From a virus: DNA of 28,291 bases. Position 1 is the first letter of the stretch. Each line of letters begins with the position of its first letter. Shown piece after piece: positions 15,350 through 22,308 of this stretch. The stretch is from IMG/VR virus record IMGVR_UViG_3300034061_001138, positions 1 to 28,291 of that record; one strand, 5' to 3'. Made by a program: the position numbers and the translations under genes. The notes under the pieces were generated by a model. That model worked only from the letters and a program-made list of their open reading frames with translations. It was not told the DNA's origin and ran no database searches.

Positions 15350-17483
15350 AATCATCACGACCATCGGCCCCAAGGGCTGGGAAACCTACGGACGCCGCTT
15401 CGCGGAATCCTATCGCAAGTTCTGGCCTGCCGACATCCCCCTGGAAATCTGGCACCACGACCTTGAAGGCAACGTCCCATCATTCGAAGGCGTCACCTTC
15501 CGAGCATTGGAAGACACGGCATCCTTCCATAAGCTCAAGGCGCGACTGGGTGCCGAAGCCAAAGACGGCCCGTCCCTCCAATACTGCTTCAAGGCTGTAG
15601 CTCTGGCTTCCTCGGTAACGCCGGAACTTGACTGGATTGGGTTCATCGACGCTGACACGGAAACTATGCGGCACGTCGACTCCCAATTGTTGGAGCAGCT
15701 TTTTGACGATAAGGTCCATCTCACCTACCTCTACCGTAAGTCTGTTGCGGAAAGCGAAGGCTCATGGTTCGCATTTAATTTGGCGACTGTCAAGGGTGCA
15801 TCGCTGCTGGCCGACTACTGGGGCCTATACGATTCCTTCGAAGCCTTCCACTACAAGAAGGCCCACGACAACGCAGTCCTTGACCGCCTAGTCCTGTTAC
15901 ACCGCGCCCACGGTCTTCTAGTGAAGGACCTGTCGCCGGGCGCCCTAGGTTTGGATGCGTTCCATCAATCGACCCTGGGCGCCTACATGATCCACTATAA
16001 GGGACCGGACAAGCAGACCATCGCCAACCCCGGCCTTGCCGCACCAGCCCGCTACGAAACGCTGTGCGAATTGCTGACCGCTTCCGTCAAAGCAACAGGC
16101 AAAGCCAACATCGTTGAAGTCGGTACGTGGAATGGCAGCCGCGCCATCCAGATGGCTGAGACAGCTTTCGCTGCTGGTGCCACCCAAGTATCCTACGTAG
16201 GCTTCGACACCTTTGAAGAAGGCAACGACCGCAACCACGAGGGCCACACCAAACCCCACGCCAACTCCTGGCTGGTAGGCAACCGTCTTAACAACTACAG
16301 CCGACTCATGTCCCGCAAGGGCTTGACTTTTGACTACACTCTGATAAAAGGTAACACTCTCGAAACCCTGCCCAAGTCTGGGCAAATCGTATGGGAAGCC
16401 ACCTTCGCTTACATTGACGGCGGCCACTCCTACGAAACCACGCAGTCAGACTATCACCACCTGATGCACGTTCCATACGTGGTGTTCGACGACGTGATTG
16501 CTCAGCCCGAAGCCGGGGCGCCCGAGGGTCCCATCCGCACATGGACGGAAGCCGAAGGTCAGAAGCGCATGATCACCAGCGGCGACGGCTACGCTGGCCT
16601 GAAGCAAACCATCTCCTTTGGGCTGGTGGTGCGGCCCGGTTTCCCAATGCCTGAACTCCGCACCCGCATCCAAGTCAAGCCCGTCGACTCGGTCGATAAG
16701 GGCGAACAACTTCAACACATTGCCGAAAATGGGAAGGCCCTCCAGAAGTGGATTGGTAACTATCAGGCCCACACCAAGACCGCGATCTTCGTCAGCGCCG
16801 GGCCTACCGTCCCCCAGTATCTTGACGAAATCAAACGCAAGCAAGCCGAGGGTGCCACCATCTTCGCCGTCAAGCATGCCTTCCCCACCCTGAAGCAGGC
16901 AGGCATCACCCCTGACTGGACCGTGATCCTAGACCCACGTCCAATCGATGGCAAGTCCACGCACGGCATTATCAGAACCGACTTGTTCGCTGGCGCCGGG
17001 CCGGAAGATAAGTTCCTGTTTGCAACGATGACCCACCCATCAGTACGCACGTATCTGGAAGGGAAGGGCGCCCAACTGTATGGCTGGCATGCACACACTA
17101 ACGCCACGCTACAGGCCCGGCCCCCGGCCTTCGACATTGGCACAATAGTTACGGGCGGCACTTGCTCCGCCACCCGCATTCCAATGCTGGCTTTCGTGAT
17201 GGGCTTCCGGCGCTTTGACTTCTACGGCTACGACTTCTTCTACCCAGAAGAAACCAAGCAGGACGACGTCAAGCAATCCTTCATGAAAGTAACGTTGGGC
17301 GCCGACCAGAAATCCTACCTGACTACGGGCGAGCTAGTCGCCGCTATGCAGGACCTGGGTCAGTGGAACAAGTGGCTTGTAGAAAACCGCATCAACGTCA
17401 AGTTCCACGGCGATGGTGCGGGCGCGGCGATCTGGGAACAGACCGTCAACAACTATAAGGCGCCGACGGAGTATCCGTTCTAA
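15339..17483 (+). CDS. Three-domain fusion: glycosyltransferase, SAM methyltransferase, DUF115/MptE-like
   Basis: This 714-residue protein reads as three enzymes in one chain. Residues 1-235 form a GT-A-type glycosyltransferase with WIGFIDADTET, its DxD at D104/D106, and a late HNAVL/HYKGP pair of His residues. Residues about 238-435 are a class I methyltransferase: IVEVGTWNGSRAIQMAE is the SAM-binding glycine loop, FAYIDGGHSYE (356-366) marks a Methyltransf_24-like fold, and VVFDDV follows. Residues about 478-714 resemble DUF115 (MptE-like, also found in Maf flagellin glycosyltransferases): AIFVSAGPTV, FAVKHAFPTLKQAGITPDW and GGTCSATRIPMLAFVMGFRRFDFYG. A link to surface or virion glycan synthesis is inferred. 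The stop interlocks with the stop of the convergent gene. Confidence 0.7.
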   Translation: MRAKIITTIGPKGWETYGRRFAESYRKFWPADIPLEIWHHDLEGNVPSFEGVTFRALEDTASFHKLKARLGAEAKDGPSLQYCFKAVALASSVTPELDWIGFIDADTETMRHVDSQLLEQLFDDKVHLTYLYRKSVAESEGSWFAFNLATVKGASLLADYWGLYDSFEAFHYKKAHDNAVLDRLVLLHRAHGLLVKDLSPGALGLDAFHQSTLGAYMIHYKGPDKQTIANPGLAAPARYETLCELLTASVKATGKANIVEVGTWNGSRAIQMAETAFAAGATQVSYVGFDTFEEGNDRNHEGHTKPHANSWLVGNRLNNYSRLMSRKGLTFDYTLIKGNTLETLPKSGQIVWEATFAYIDGGHSYETTQSDYHHLMHVPYVVFDDVIAQPEAGAPEGPIRTWTEAEGQKRMITSGDGYAGLKQTISFGLVVRPGFPMPELRTRIQVKPVDSVDKGEQLQHIAENGKALQKWIGNYQAHTKTAIFVSAGPTVPQYLDEIKRKQAEGATIFAVKHAFPTLKQAGITPDWTVILDPRPIDGKSTHGIIRTDLFAGAGPEDKFLFATMTHPSVRTYLEGKGAQLYGWHAHTNATLQARPPAFDIGTIVTGGTCSATRIPMLAFVMGFRRFDFYGYDFFYPEETKQDDVKQSFMKVTLGADQKSYLTTGELVAAMQDLGQWNKWLVENRINVKFHGDGAGAAIWEQTVNNYKAPTEYPF

Positions 17484-17725
17484 CGGAACTTCTTGGCTAA
17501 CTTGGCGGCAGAGGCGGGTTGCTTTGAGAATTGCTTACCCGCTTTCGTCGCCTTCCTTTTGGCAGCAGACGACGCAGCGTACGTACTAGCTGGCATAGCT
17601 TTGATTGCAGCTTCTGGTAGATAGCGTTCACCTGTAGCCTCCGATCCTTGAGTTGATGGCTTACCAGACTTGGTTCGCCACTTCTGCTTGGTCCAATCAA
17701 CAAGCGATTTCTGCGGGGCCTTCAT
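17480..17725 (-). CDS. Small basic phage protein (DUF5872-like)
   Basis: This 81-residue, very basic protein contains KSLVDWTKQKWRTKSGKPS, TGERYLPEAAIKAM and a Lys/Ala-rich tail with AKRKATKAGKQFSKQP. I have seen this pattern in small aquatic-phage proteins annotated as DUF5872; the family number is from memory. The charge suggests nucleic-acid binding, but no function is known. Its start overlaps the preceding stop (ATGA). It is the last gene of the minus-strand block, and its TAG interlocks with the TAA of the convergent fusion gene. Confidence 0.6.
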   Translation of the reverse strand: MKAPQKSLVDWTKQKWRTKSGKPSTQGSEATGERYLPEAAIKAMPASTYAASSAAKRKATKAGKQFSKQPASAAKLAKKFR

Positions 17726-17904
17726 GACTTGTAGCCGCCGCCCTTAGCCTTGTATTGCTGGGCAAGCATTTGGGCCTTACGTGCTGACCACTGCCCCGGA
17801 CGCCCACCCTTTCCGCCAGCTTTGATGTCCTCGAACAAGGACTTCCTCATGCCCGGCTTAGAGTAGACGCCCGCTTCGTTGACGCGGGATGGGGCCTTAG
17901 CCAC
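17722..17904 (-). CDS. Small Lys/Gly-rich phage protein, GTG start
   Basis: This 60-residue protein contains YSKPGMRKSLFEDIKAG, then KGGRPGQWSARKAQMLAQQY and ends KAKGGGYKS. The QWSARKAQ core recurs in small phage proteins of unknown function. It starts at GTG and overlaps the upstream Cys-rich gene by 8 bases. It is one of a run of small basic proteins around the lysis genes. DNA or RNA binding is a guess from composition. Confidence 0.6.
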   Translation of the reverse strand: MAKAPSRVNEAGVYSKPGMRKSLFEDIKAGGKGGRPGQWSARKAQMLAQQYKAKGGGYKS

Positions 17905-18055
17905 GCTTCATCAGGCAGCCGCCTGCCTTCTTGCACGCAGCCGGATTCGGGCAGCCCTTGCATGGAACTGCCCCGCCCTTCTGCATCTTCACGGCCTTCT
18001 TCTTAGCAGGCGGTTGGCTCACCTGCTTGCTGAAGTTGGAGCGCATCATGGCCAT
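17897..18055 (-). CDS. 52-residue Cys-rich basic protein
   Basis: The start (ATG 18055-18053) overlaps the TGA of the upstream gene as TGATG, and the TAA is at 17899-17897. The product begins MAMMRSNFSKQVSQPP, followed by a Lys-rich stretch, MQKGGAV, and a C-terminal cluster PCKGCPNPAACKKAGGC. The four Cys at 32, 35, 41 and 47 (CX2CX5CX5C) could bind one zinc. Its KGG tripeptide recalls the upstream KGG-repeat protein. GGGGGTG lies 6 bases before the ATG. Starts at Met3 or Met4 are also possible. It fills what would otherwise be a gene-free gap, and tight coupling on both sides argues that it is real. Confidence 0.6.
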   Translation of the reverse strand: MAMMRSNFSKQVSQPPAKKKAVKMQKGGAVPCKGCPNPAACKKAGGCLMKRG

Positions 18056-19119
18056 CACTTGCACCCCCGCGTCATGCCGCCCTTGGCGTACTTCGCCATC
18101 TTGGCTTTCGGCTTGGAAGTCATGCCACCCTTCATCATCTTCTTGGGCGGGGCCTTGATAGCGCCACCCTTCTTGAAGCCTGACGTACGCATACGTTCCT
18201 TTTCGGCAGAGGTCAGCGGCGCATCATATTCTTTGCGCTCTTGCTCAGTCATCATGTCACGCATACGGGTCGACTTCGGAGCGGACGTAGCAGACTTGGG
18301 ACCGCCTGCGCCGGGCTTCTTGCTGGGCACACGCACAGGACCACCTTCTTGGTACTTCATAACTTTGCCACCCTTCTTCATCGTAGTCTTAGGTTTCACC
18401 ATGCCACCCTTACGGTAGGCAATACCCATACGGTCAGCAAGGCGCTTCTCGACTTCTGTTTCGGGCCGCTCGCCCCGATTCAGGCGCAGCACGATTTCGT
18501 TAAGATCATCCGCCGTCATTTCGCGTTGAGCCGGGCGAGCAACCTGACGTGGGCGCGGCGCGGGCTGCGACGCTTGGCGACCAGCAACTGAACCTGCGGC
18601 CATGCTATCTTCGTAGCCGGGCGTCATGGTTTGGCGTGGTTCTGGCGGACCTTCATCGGGGCTGGTATCCGGCACACGAGCAACATATGATCCATATGCA
18701 CGACGGGCAGCATCGCTTAGGCGCATCGCGCCTTCAGCAGCACGACCGACAACGGCGCCCCGACCAGTACCCATCGCGCGGGCCATCGGGCTTTGCATTG
18801 CGCCACGCATAGCTTCAGCAGAACCGGATGGTACGCGGACGCTAGGCATACCTTCGCGGCGGATAGCGGGAGCATTTTCGCCACGGGGCATACCAACTTC
18901 GCGGCCACCGGACGGAGCGGGCGGACCACCACGACCACCTTCAGGTGCTGTAGGCAGACGCTCTTGATAGGGAACCACCGACTGATTCGAGGGGGTCATT
19001 GAAGGGCCGGAGCCTTGGCGACTTGCTGCTTGGGCAGAGCGGTAACGAATACCTTGCTTGAGGCGCCGACGCGCTACGTCGCGGGGGTCTTCGCCGCGCC
19101 CACCAATATCATCAGCCAT
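18055..19119 (-). CDS. Disordered basic protein with KGG repeats
   Basis: This 354-residue protein looks mostly disordered: Arg/Gly/Pro/Ser/Met-rich in the first 180 residues, then a short helical island (TADDLNEIVLRLNRGERPETEVEKRLADRMGI, about 203-234). The C-terminal 120 residues carry at least seven Lys-Gly-Gly units (RKGGMV, KKGGKV, KKGGAI, MKGGMT, AKGGMT and others) between Lys/Met runs. Such KGG-repeat proteins are frequent in aquatic phages but have no known function. Virion DNA condensation, or a structural or scaffolding role, is possible. TAGGAG lies upstream, inside the end of the preceding small gene. Confidence 0.55.
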   Translation of the reverse strand: MADDIGGRGEDPRDVARRRLKQGIRYRSAQAASRQGSGPSMTPSNQSVVPYQERLPTAPEGGRGGPPAPSGGREVGMPRGENAPAIRREGMPSVRVPSGSAEAMRGAMQSPMARAMGTGRGAVVGRAAEGAMRLSDAARRAYGSYVARVPDTSPDEGPPEPRQTMTPGYEDSMAAGSVAGRQASQPAPRPRQVARPAQREMTADDLNEIVLRLNRGERPETEVEKRLADRMGIAYRKGGMVKPKTTMKKGGKVMKYQEGGPVRVPSKKPGAGGPKSATSAPKSTRMRDMMTEQERKEYDAPLTSAEKERMRTSGFKKGGAIKAPPKKMMKGGMTSKPKAKMAKYAKGGMTRGCK

Positions 19120-19269
19120 TTACTTTCTCCTAGATTTGTTAGACGGTTTGGATTTGCCAGCGGAACTTAGGGCGATGGCGATGGCCTGCTTCTGGGGCCG
19201 CCCGCTTTTCATTTCGCGCCGGATGTTTTCAGAAATAACTTTCTGGGACGAGCCTTTCTTCAGGGGCAT
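19120..19269 (-). CDS. 49-residue conserved basic phage protein (DUF6496-like)
   Basis: The start is ATG 19269-19267 and the TAA (19122-19120) abuts the next ATG. The product, [16 protein letters not shown]..., continues with [22 protein letters not shown] and a Lys/Ser/Arg tail. The [13 protein letters not shown] core is a familiar small phage and bacterial motif resembling DUF6496 (name from memory). Neither function nor partner is known. It belongs to the run of small basic proteins flanking holin and endolysin. Confidence 0.65.
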   Translation of the reverse strand: MPLKKGSSQKVISENIRREMKSGRPQKQAIAIALSSAGKSKPSNKSRRK

Positions 19270-19278
19270 AGCCGTTCC

Positions 19279-19656
19279 TTATGGGTAGGTTGCCCACGGC
19301 AACTGGAAGTGCGGGCCGTCGGGAAATGATTTCCAGTCACCGCCCCATTCGATTTCGATGCCAAGGGCTGCGGCAGATTGCTTCATGGCGTCGGCCAGCT
19401 TATGATAGAGCGGCCAGTCCCACCGGATTTCGTCGCCCACCTTGGCAGCCAGATCGATGGCATGGCCTGTCAGGTGGCGGGACTTCAGGGTGCGGGAGGC
19501 GCCCGCCCGGACTAGCTGTTCCTGGCGTTCCTTGGTACGCATGCCTTCCGTAATCACGAAGTCCACTTCGGTAATCTCGGCGGCACCTTCGACCACGGCT
19601 ACCAGATCGGGATGCACGCCAACCAAACGTTTACGGTCGCGCTCACTCAGTTTCAT
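19279..19656 (-). CDS. Endolysin, peptidase M15 family (L-Ala-D-Glu / D-Ala-D-Ala type)
   Basis: This 125-residue zinc peptidase is predicted to cut peptidoglycan cross-bridges and release progeny. The zinc-site signature is complete: SRHLTGHAID gives H61 and D68, and GPHFQ gives H116. EWGGDWKSF just before it is the usual strand of M15 endolysins. The length matches single-domain phage M15 enzymes of about 125-140 residues, with no cell-wall-binding domain and no signal peptide, so export should depend on the holin encoded just upstream. It overlaps the holin gene by 4 bases. The exact bond cut cannot be told from the motifs. Confidence 0.88.
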   Translation of the reverse strand: MKLSERDRKRLVGVHPDLVAVVEGAAEITEVDFVITEGMRTKERQEQLVRAGASRTLKSRHLTGHAIDLAAKVGDEIRWDWPLYHKLADAMKQSAAALGIEIEWGGDWKSFPDGPHFQLPWATYP

Positions 19657-20099
19657 TGACGGGCTACACCTTTCAGCTTTTCAAATGTACGAAGGCCCCC
19701 CAAGCCTAGCAAAGCCACAACCATTTCAAGTAGGTAATCAATCTGCAAGGGAGGGAGAGTCTGCTTGATTTCTAGGACGACCAATAACCATGACGCGAGG
19801 GGCGCGACTACGAAGGCCCAGGCTAGACCCGCACCGCATACCCAGCCAATGAAGGGACGCCAGCCCGACACAAATATACTAGAGTGGGCAGCTTCGATCT
19901 TGTTAATTTCAGCTTGCTGGGTGGCCTGGGCGGTCGCGGCTTCCAGTAACTTGCCTTCCATTTCAAGGCGCGCTTTGGCAGCTTCGGCCTTGTCAGGAAT
20001 GACCCGGTCCAGAACCTCACCTAACATTGGCAGCAGTGATGGCAGCAAACCTAACAGCGCGGGAACCATGTCAGCGGACCCCTTCTTCTGTATAATCAT
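19653..20099 (-). CDS. Holin, 3-TM gene-transfer-agent type
   Basis: This 148-residue membrane protein should form the lethal inner-membrane holes that release the endolysin encoded next. The signature SGWRPFIGWVCGAGLAW, a second membrane segment (VVAPLASWLLVVL), and then IDYLLEMVVALLGLGGLRTFEKLKG match GTA_holin_3TM-like holins. The N-terminal PALLGLLPSLLPMLGEVL is an extra hydrophobic or amphipathic segment. Two starts are possible: ATG 20099, with no clear ribosome site, and ATG 20069, preceded by AGAAGGGG. The 10 extra residues of the long form carry two Lys. I list the long form; the short form (138 residues) has the better ribosome site. Confidence 0.8.
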   Translation of the reverse strand: MIIQKKGSADMVPALLGLLPSLLPMLGEVLDRVIPDKAEAAKARLEMEGKLLEAATAQATQQAEINKIEAAHSSIFVSGWRPFIGWVCGAGLAWAFVVAPLASWLLVVLEIKQTLPPLQIDYLLEMVVALLGLGGLRTFEKLKGVARQ

Positions 20100-20111
20100 A
20101 CCGGATACAAG

Positions 20112-20360
20112 TCAGCAGTTCCATGCTTTCCTCGCTAGCCGCAAACGGCTCTTTGGGTTTTTGGCAGCCTTTGGCCACATCTTCATCTGTCCTGCTGACC
20201 GGGCGCAATAGGAATCGCGGCGCGGGCCACCCTCTGGCTGGGGAGCTTTTAAGCCGGGCTTGCCAGGATTGGCGCGATTATAGGACGCCCGGCCCTTAGC
20301 ATTCAGACCGCCTTCGGGGTCTTTGCCTTCCTTGCGTTGCCATGCCGGGGTCTTAGCCAT
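20112..20360 (-). CDS. Small conserved basic phage protein (DUF6321-like)
   Basis: This 82-residue protein contains AWQRKEGKDPEGGLNAKGRASYNR, PGKPGLKAPQPEGG, RRDSYCARSAGQM and ends in NPKSRLRLARKAWNC. The whole pattern is familiar from many phages and uncultured viral contigs (DUF6321, recalled from memory), always without assigned function. Two Cys and a strong positive charge suggest a nucleic-acid-binding or structural role, but this is not shown. It starts with a TAATG overlap to the preceding gene and lies just before the holin gene. Confidence 0.65.
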   Translation of the reverse strand: MAKTPAWQRKEGKDPEGGLNAKGRASYNRANPGKPGLKAPQPEGGPRRDSYCARSAGQMKMWPKAAKNPKSRLRLARKAWNC

Positions 20361-20653
20361 TATGCAAAAACCCTCCGTGGCGATGCTGGTGTAACCAAAC
20401 TAGCCTTGAAAGCATCTGACACTTCACCGGACCAAGCCGCGTTGACATGATAGCCCGGTACCGAAACAGGCGGCTTAGTCACATTGCCTTGACTGTCATA
20501 CTCACCGCCCGTCCACATAGCGCCAATCACATCCAGCGCCACGGTTTCAGGTGGGGCGATCTGCCCATCCGCGCACTCAAATCCGGCAGCATCACAGGCC
20601 GCGTCAAACGCCGCGCGATTGGCAAAGCGGTGATAGGTATAGGTCCAACTCAT
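20360..20653 (-). CDS. Hypothetical protein downstream of the receptor-binding gene
   Basis: This 97-residue protein starts MSWTYTYHRFANRAAFDAACDAAGFECADG. It continues with ALDVIGAMWTGGEYD and GYHVNAAWSGEVSDAFKASLVTP. It has several Trp and two Cys and no membrane segment. It overlaps the receptor-binding-type gene by 4 bases (ATGA), so it may be made with it, for example as a fibre chaperone or small tail protein. I recognise no family and the role is unknown. Confidence 0.5.
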   Translation of the reverse strand: MSWTYTYHRFANRAAFDAACDAAGFECADGQIAPPETVALDVIGAMWTGGEYDSQGNVTKPPVSVPGYHVNAAWSGEVSDAFKASLVTPASPRRVFA

Positions 20654-21918
20654 GATGTTAGACCTTGCAGCGTGGTGTTGGAAAGCCGCGTTGGGTAATA
20701 GGCAATTCGGCTGATCCAGCCGCTACAAAACTGACTCCCACCCTGAAAGGTTCCTATTCTCATGGTGGTCAAGCCAATCGGAACGGAACCTGATGTATCA
20801 ACAATAGGTGCTGCACCATTCAACGAAGCGGCAAAATTATTGACTTGATAAGCTAATATCTTTTTGTTCAAACGATCATTAACGCCAGCACCAGCCTCCA
20901 AAACTAGGCCAGCTTGACTTGCGGCGCCTTGTCTAATTTCGGCTATTTGATTTGTGGCACTTGTATAAAGACCAATAAACTCACCATAGGTTCCGTCAGA
21001 AAAATTAACTTCAAATTGATTAAATCCAACAAATGGTCGCTGATATTCAACTAATATGGTGCCTTCGTTTGGATTAAACCAAGGCGTCAAAGTTGCGACG
21101 GACACATTATCAGCCGCGCGCGTGGAAGCAGCAGGCGAACCAACAGCGGGGAAGATCGGGCTGGTGGGGAAGCTGCCGAGTTCTAATTGCGGAGCGCCAA
21201 TTCGTAATGTGAAATCATAAGTTCCGGCAGGAAAGGCAATACGAACACGATTGCGAACAAAAGCAGTTGTGCCACCCGCCAACGTGCGTGTATCTACCAC
21301 GCGCTGAGTTCGAAGCGCCGCCGTTGTTGGTGCAGCCACGGCCACATTAACGTCAGCTAACGCAGTCCCTCCCGAATCATATTCTTGCCAGTTAATTTGC
21401 CAAACAGTAGGGCCGGAACCGGAAACCACACGCCAATAAAATGAACCAGCCCATACCTGACCGCTTGTTGCTGCTATCGCTGACACTTGTTCGGTTGAAA
21501 GTGCCCAGACACCCAAACTCGCAACCGTTCCAGTAAAACGAAAATCCACGTAGGGGATACCGTTTTCACTTCCAACGCCAAAAACCTCCCCCGATATTCC
21601 GCCAGTTGCACCCGTAGCCATATGAGTCGGTACTGTGCCAGGATTTCCAGCAACAGCACCTTCAAGCCTTGGATTACGGATACCATTAGTCCTGCCGCCT
21701 TCAATCAGCAACCCGCGCGCCTGAAGCGTGGCAGGATCATAGTCAAAGCGCGGCTCGTTCGTGCTAGCCTGCACCAGATTGCCCGCGCTGTCGAAATACC
21801 AAGCGTTTGACGCCCGCGTGAAGGTGATGCGAGAGTCCAAACCACCAAGCAGGAAATCCAGATTTAGAGAGGGAGCGGATTTAGACTTTCCGCTTATGTA
21901 CCCTACTCCACGAAACAT
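20650..21918 (-). CDS. Receptor-binding / spike-type protein with lectin-like C-terminus
   Basis: This 422-residue protein probably contributes to host recognition. The N-terminal part (about residues 15-85) has a widely shared phage fibre motif: SLNLDFLLGGLDSRITFTRASNA, YFDSAGNLV, PRFDYDPATLQARGLLIE and RTNGI. A carbohydrate-binding-type beta-sandwich follows (about 90-270, ending in FTLRIGAPQLELG). A LamG/concanavalin-like domain closes the protein (TILVEYQRPF, CSGWISRIAYYPTRLS). I chose ATG 21918, which overlaps the upstream stop as TAATG; an in-frame extension to 21981 lies wholly inside the upstream gene. The 3' half is clearly more AT-rich than the 5' half, a sign of domain exchange. 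Confidence 0.65.
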   Translation of the reverse strand: MFRGVGYISGKSKSAPSLNLDFLLGGLDSRITFTRASNAWYFDSAGNLVQASTNEPRFDYDPATLQARGLLIEGGRTNGIRNPRLEGAVAGNPGTVPTHMATGATGGISGEVFGVGSENGIPYVDFRFTGTVASLGVWALSTEQVSAIAATSGQVWAGSFYWRVVSGSGPTVWQINWQEYDSGGTALADVNVAVAAPTTAALRTQRVVDTRTLAGGTTAFVRNRVRIAFPAGTYDFTLRIGAPQLELGSFPTSPIFPAVGSPAASTRAADNVSVATLTPWFNPNEGTILVEYQRPFVGFNQFEVNFSDGTYGEFIGLYTSATNQIAEIRQGAASQAGLVLEAGAGVNDRLNKKILAYQVNNFAASLNGAAPIVDTSGSVPIGLTTMRIGTFQGGSQFCSGWISRIAYYPTRLSNTTLQGLTS

Positions 21919-22247
21919 TAGGTCATCTCCACCACGTTCAAGGTGCCAGAGCCTGTAACCCCAAGAGCCGCAACTTTCCATGTAGCTGCCTGATCCACCC
22001 GGAAGTATTCGGGCAGGAAGGCTGGAAGGTATAGCGAGCTAGTCGTCGCATCTACTGAAGCAGCAGGCCCGACCGAAACGTAGCAGTCGACCGTAGCCAT
22101 GAGGCGCACGACAACCGTGTTGCCCCCTAGGCTGTTGGCCGTTGCCGTGCTGCCCGCGTTAGTGAAGGAAACATTCTGGACGACCCCCGGCTCCAGCACC
22201 TGAATAGGGTGTTGGAACCTGTCTTTAGCTAGGTAGGTCTGGGTCAT
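21918..22247 (-). CDS. Small virion protein, first gene after the strong promoter
   Basis: This 109-residue protein is all-beta in appearance: VLEPGVVQNVSFTNAGS, NTVVVRLMATVDCYVSVGP and TWKVAALGVTGSGTLNVVEMT. Similar short proteins occur next to phage tail-fibre genes and I take it as a minor structural protein. GAGGAAG lies 7 bases before the ATG. A consensus-like promoter ends about 33 bases upstream, which points to high late expression. The role is inferred. Confidence 0.5.
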   Translation of the reverse strand: MTQTYLAKDRFQHPIQVLEPGVVQNVSFTNAGSTATANSLGGNTVVVRLMATVDCYVSVGPAASVDATTSSLYLPAFLPEYFRVDQAATWKVAALGVTGSGTLNVVEMT

Positions 22248-22279
22248 AAAGGACTTCCTCGTAGGTTGGATAGCGACCC

Positions 22280-22308
22280 ATTATACCATGATTAGGCTAA
22301 TCTTTCAA
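22280..22308 (-). promoter_or_regulatory. Strong promoter with extended -10, minus strand
   Basis: On the minus strand, TTGAAA (22308-22303, 5 of 6 consensus) and TATAAT (22285-22280, 6 of 6) are 17 bases apart, and TG lies one base before the -10 (TGGTATAAT). This is the best promoter in the window. The -35 lies inside the 3' end of the phosphoesterase gene, and the predicted start is near 22273. It should drive the fibre, lysis and small basic protein genes down to 17480. Confidence 0.8.

Noticed and set aside
17879-18418. 179-residue hydrophobic plus-strand open frame
   Set aside because: It is the antisense of Lys/Gly/Met-rich codons, which reads as Leu/Pro/His-rich; the apparent membrane character is an artefact of the KGG-repeat gene.
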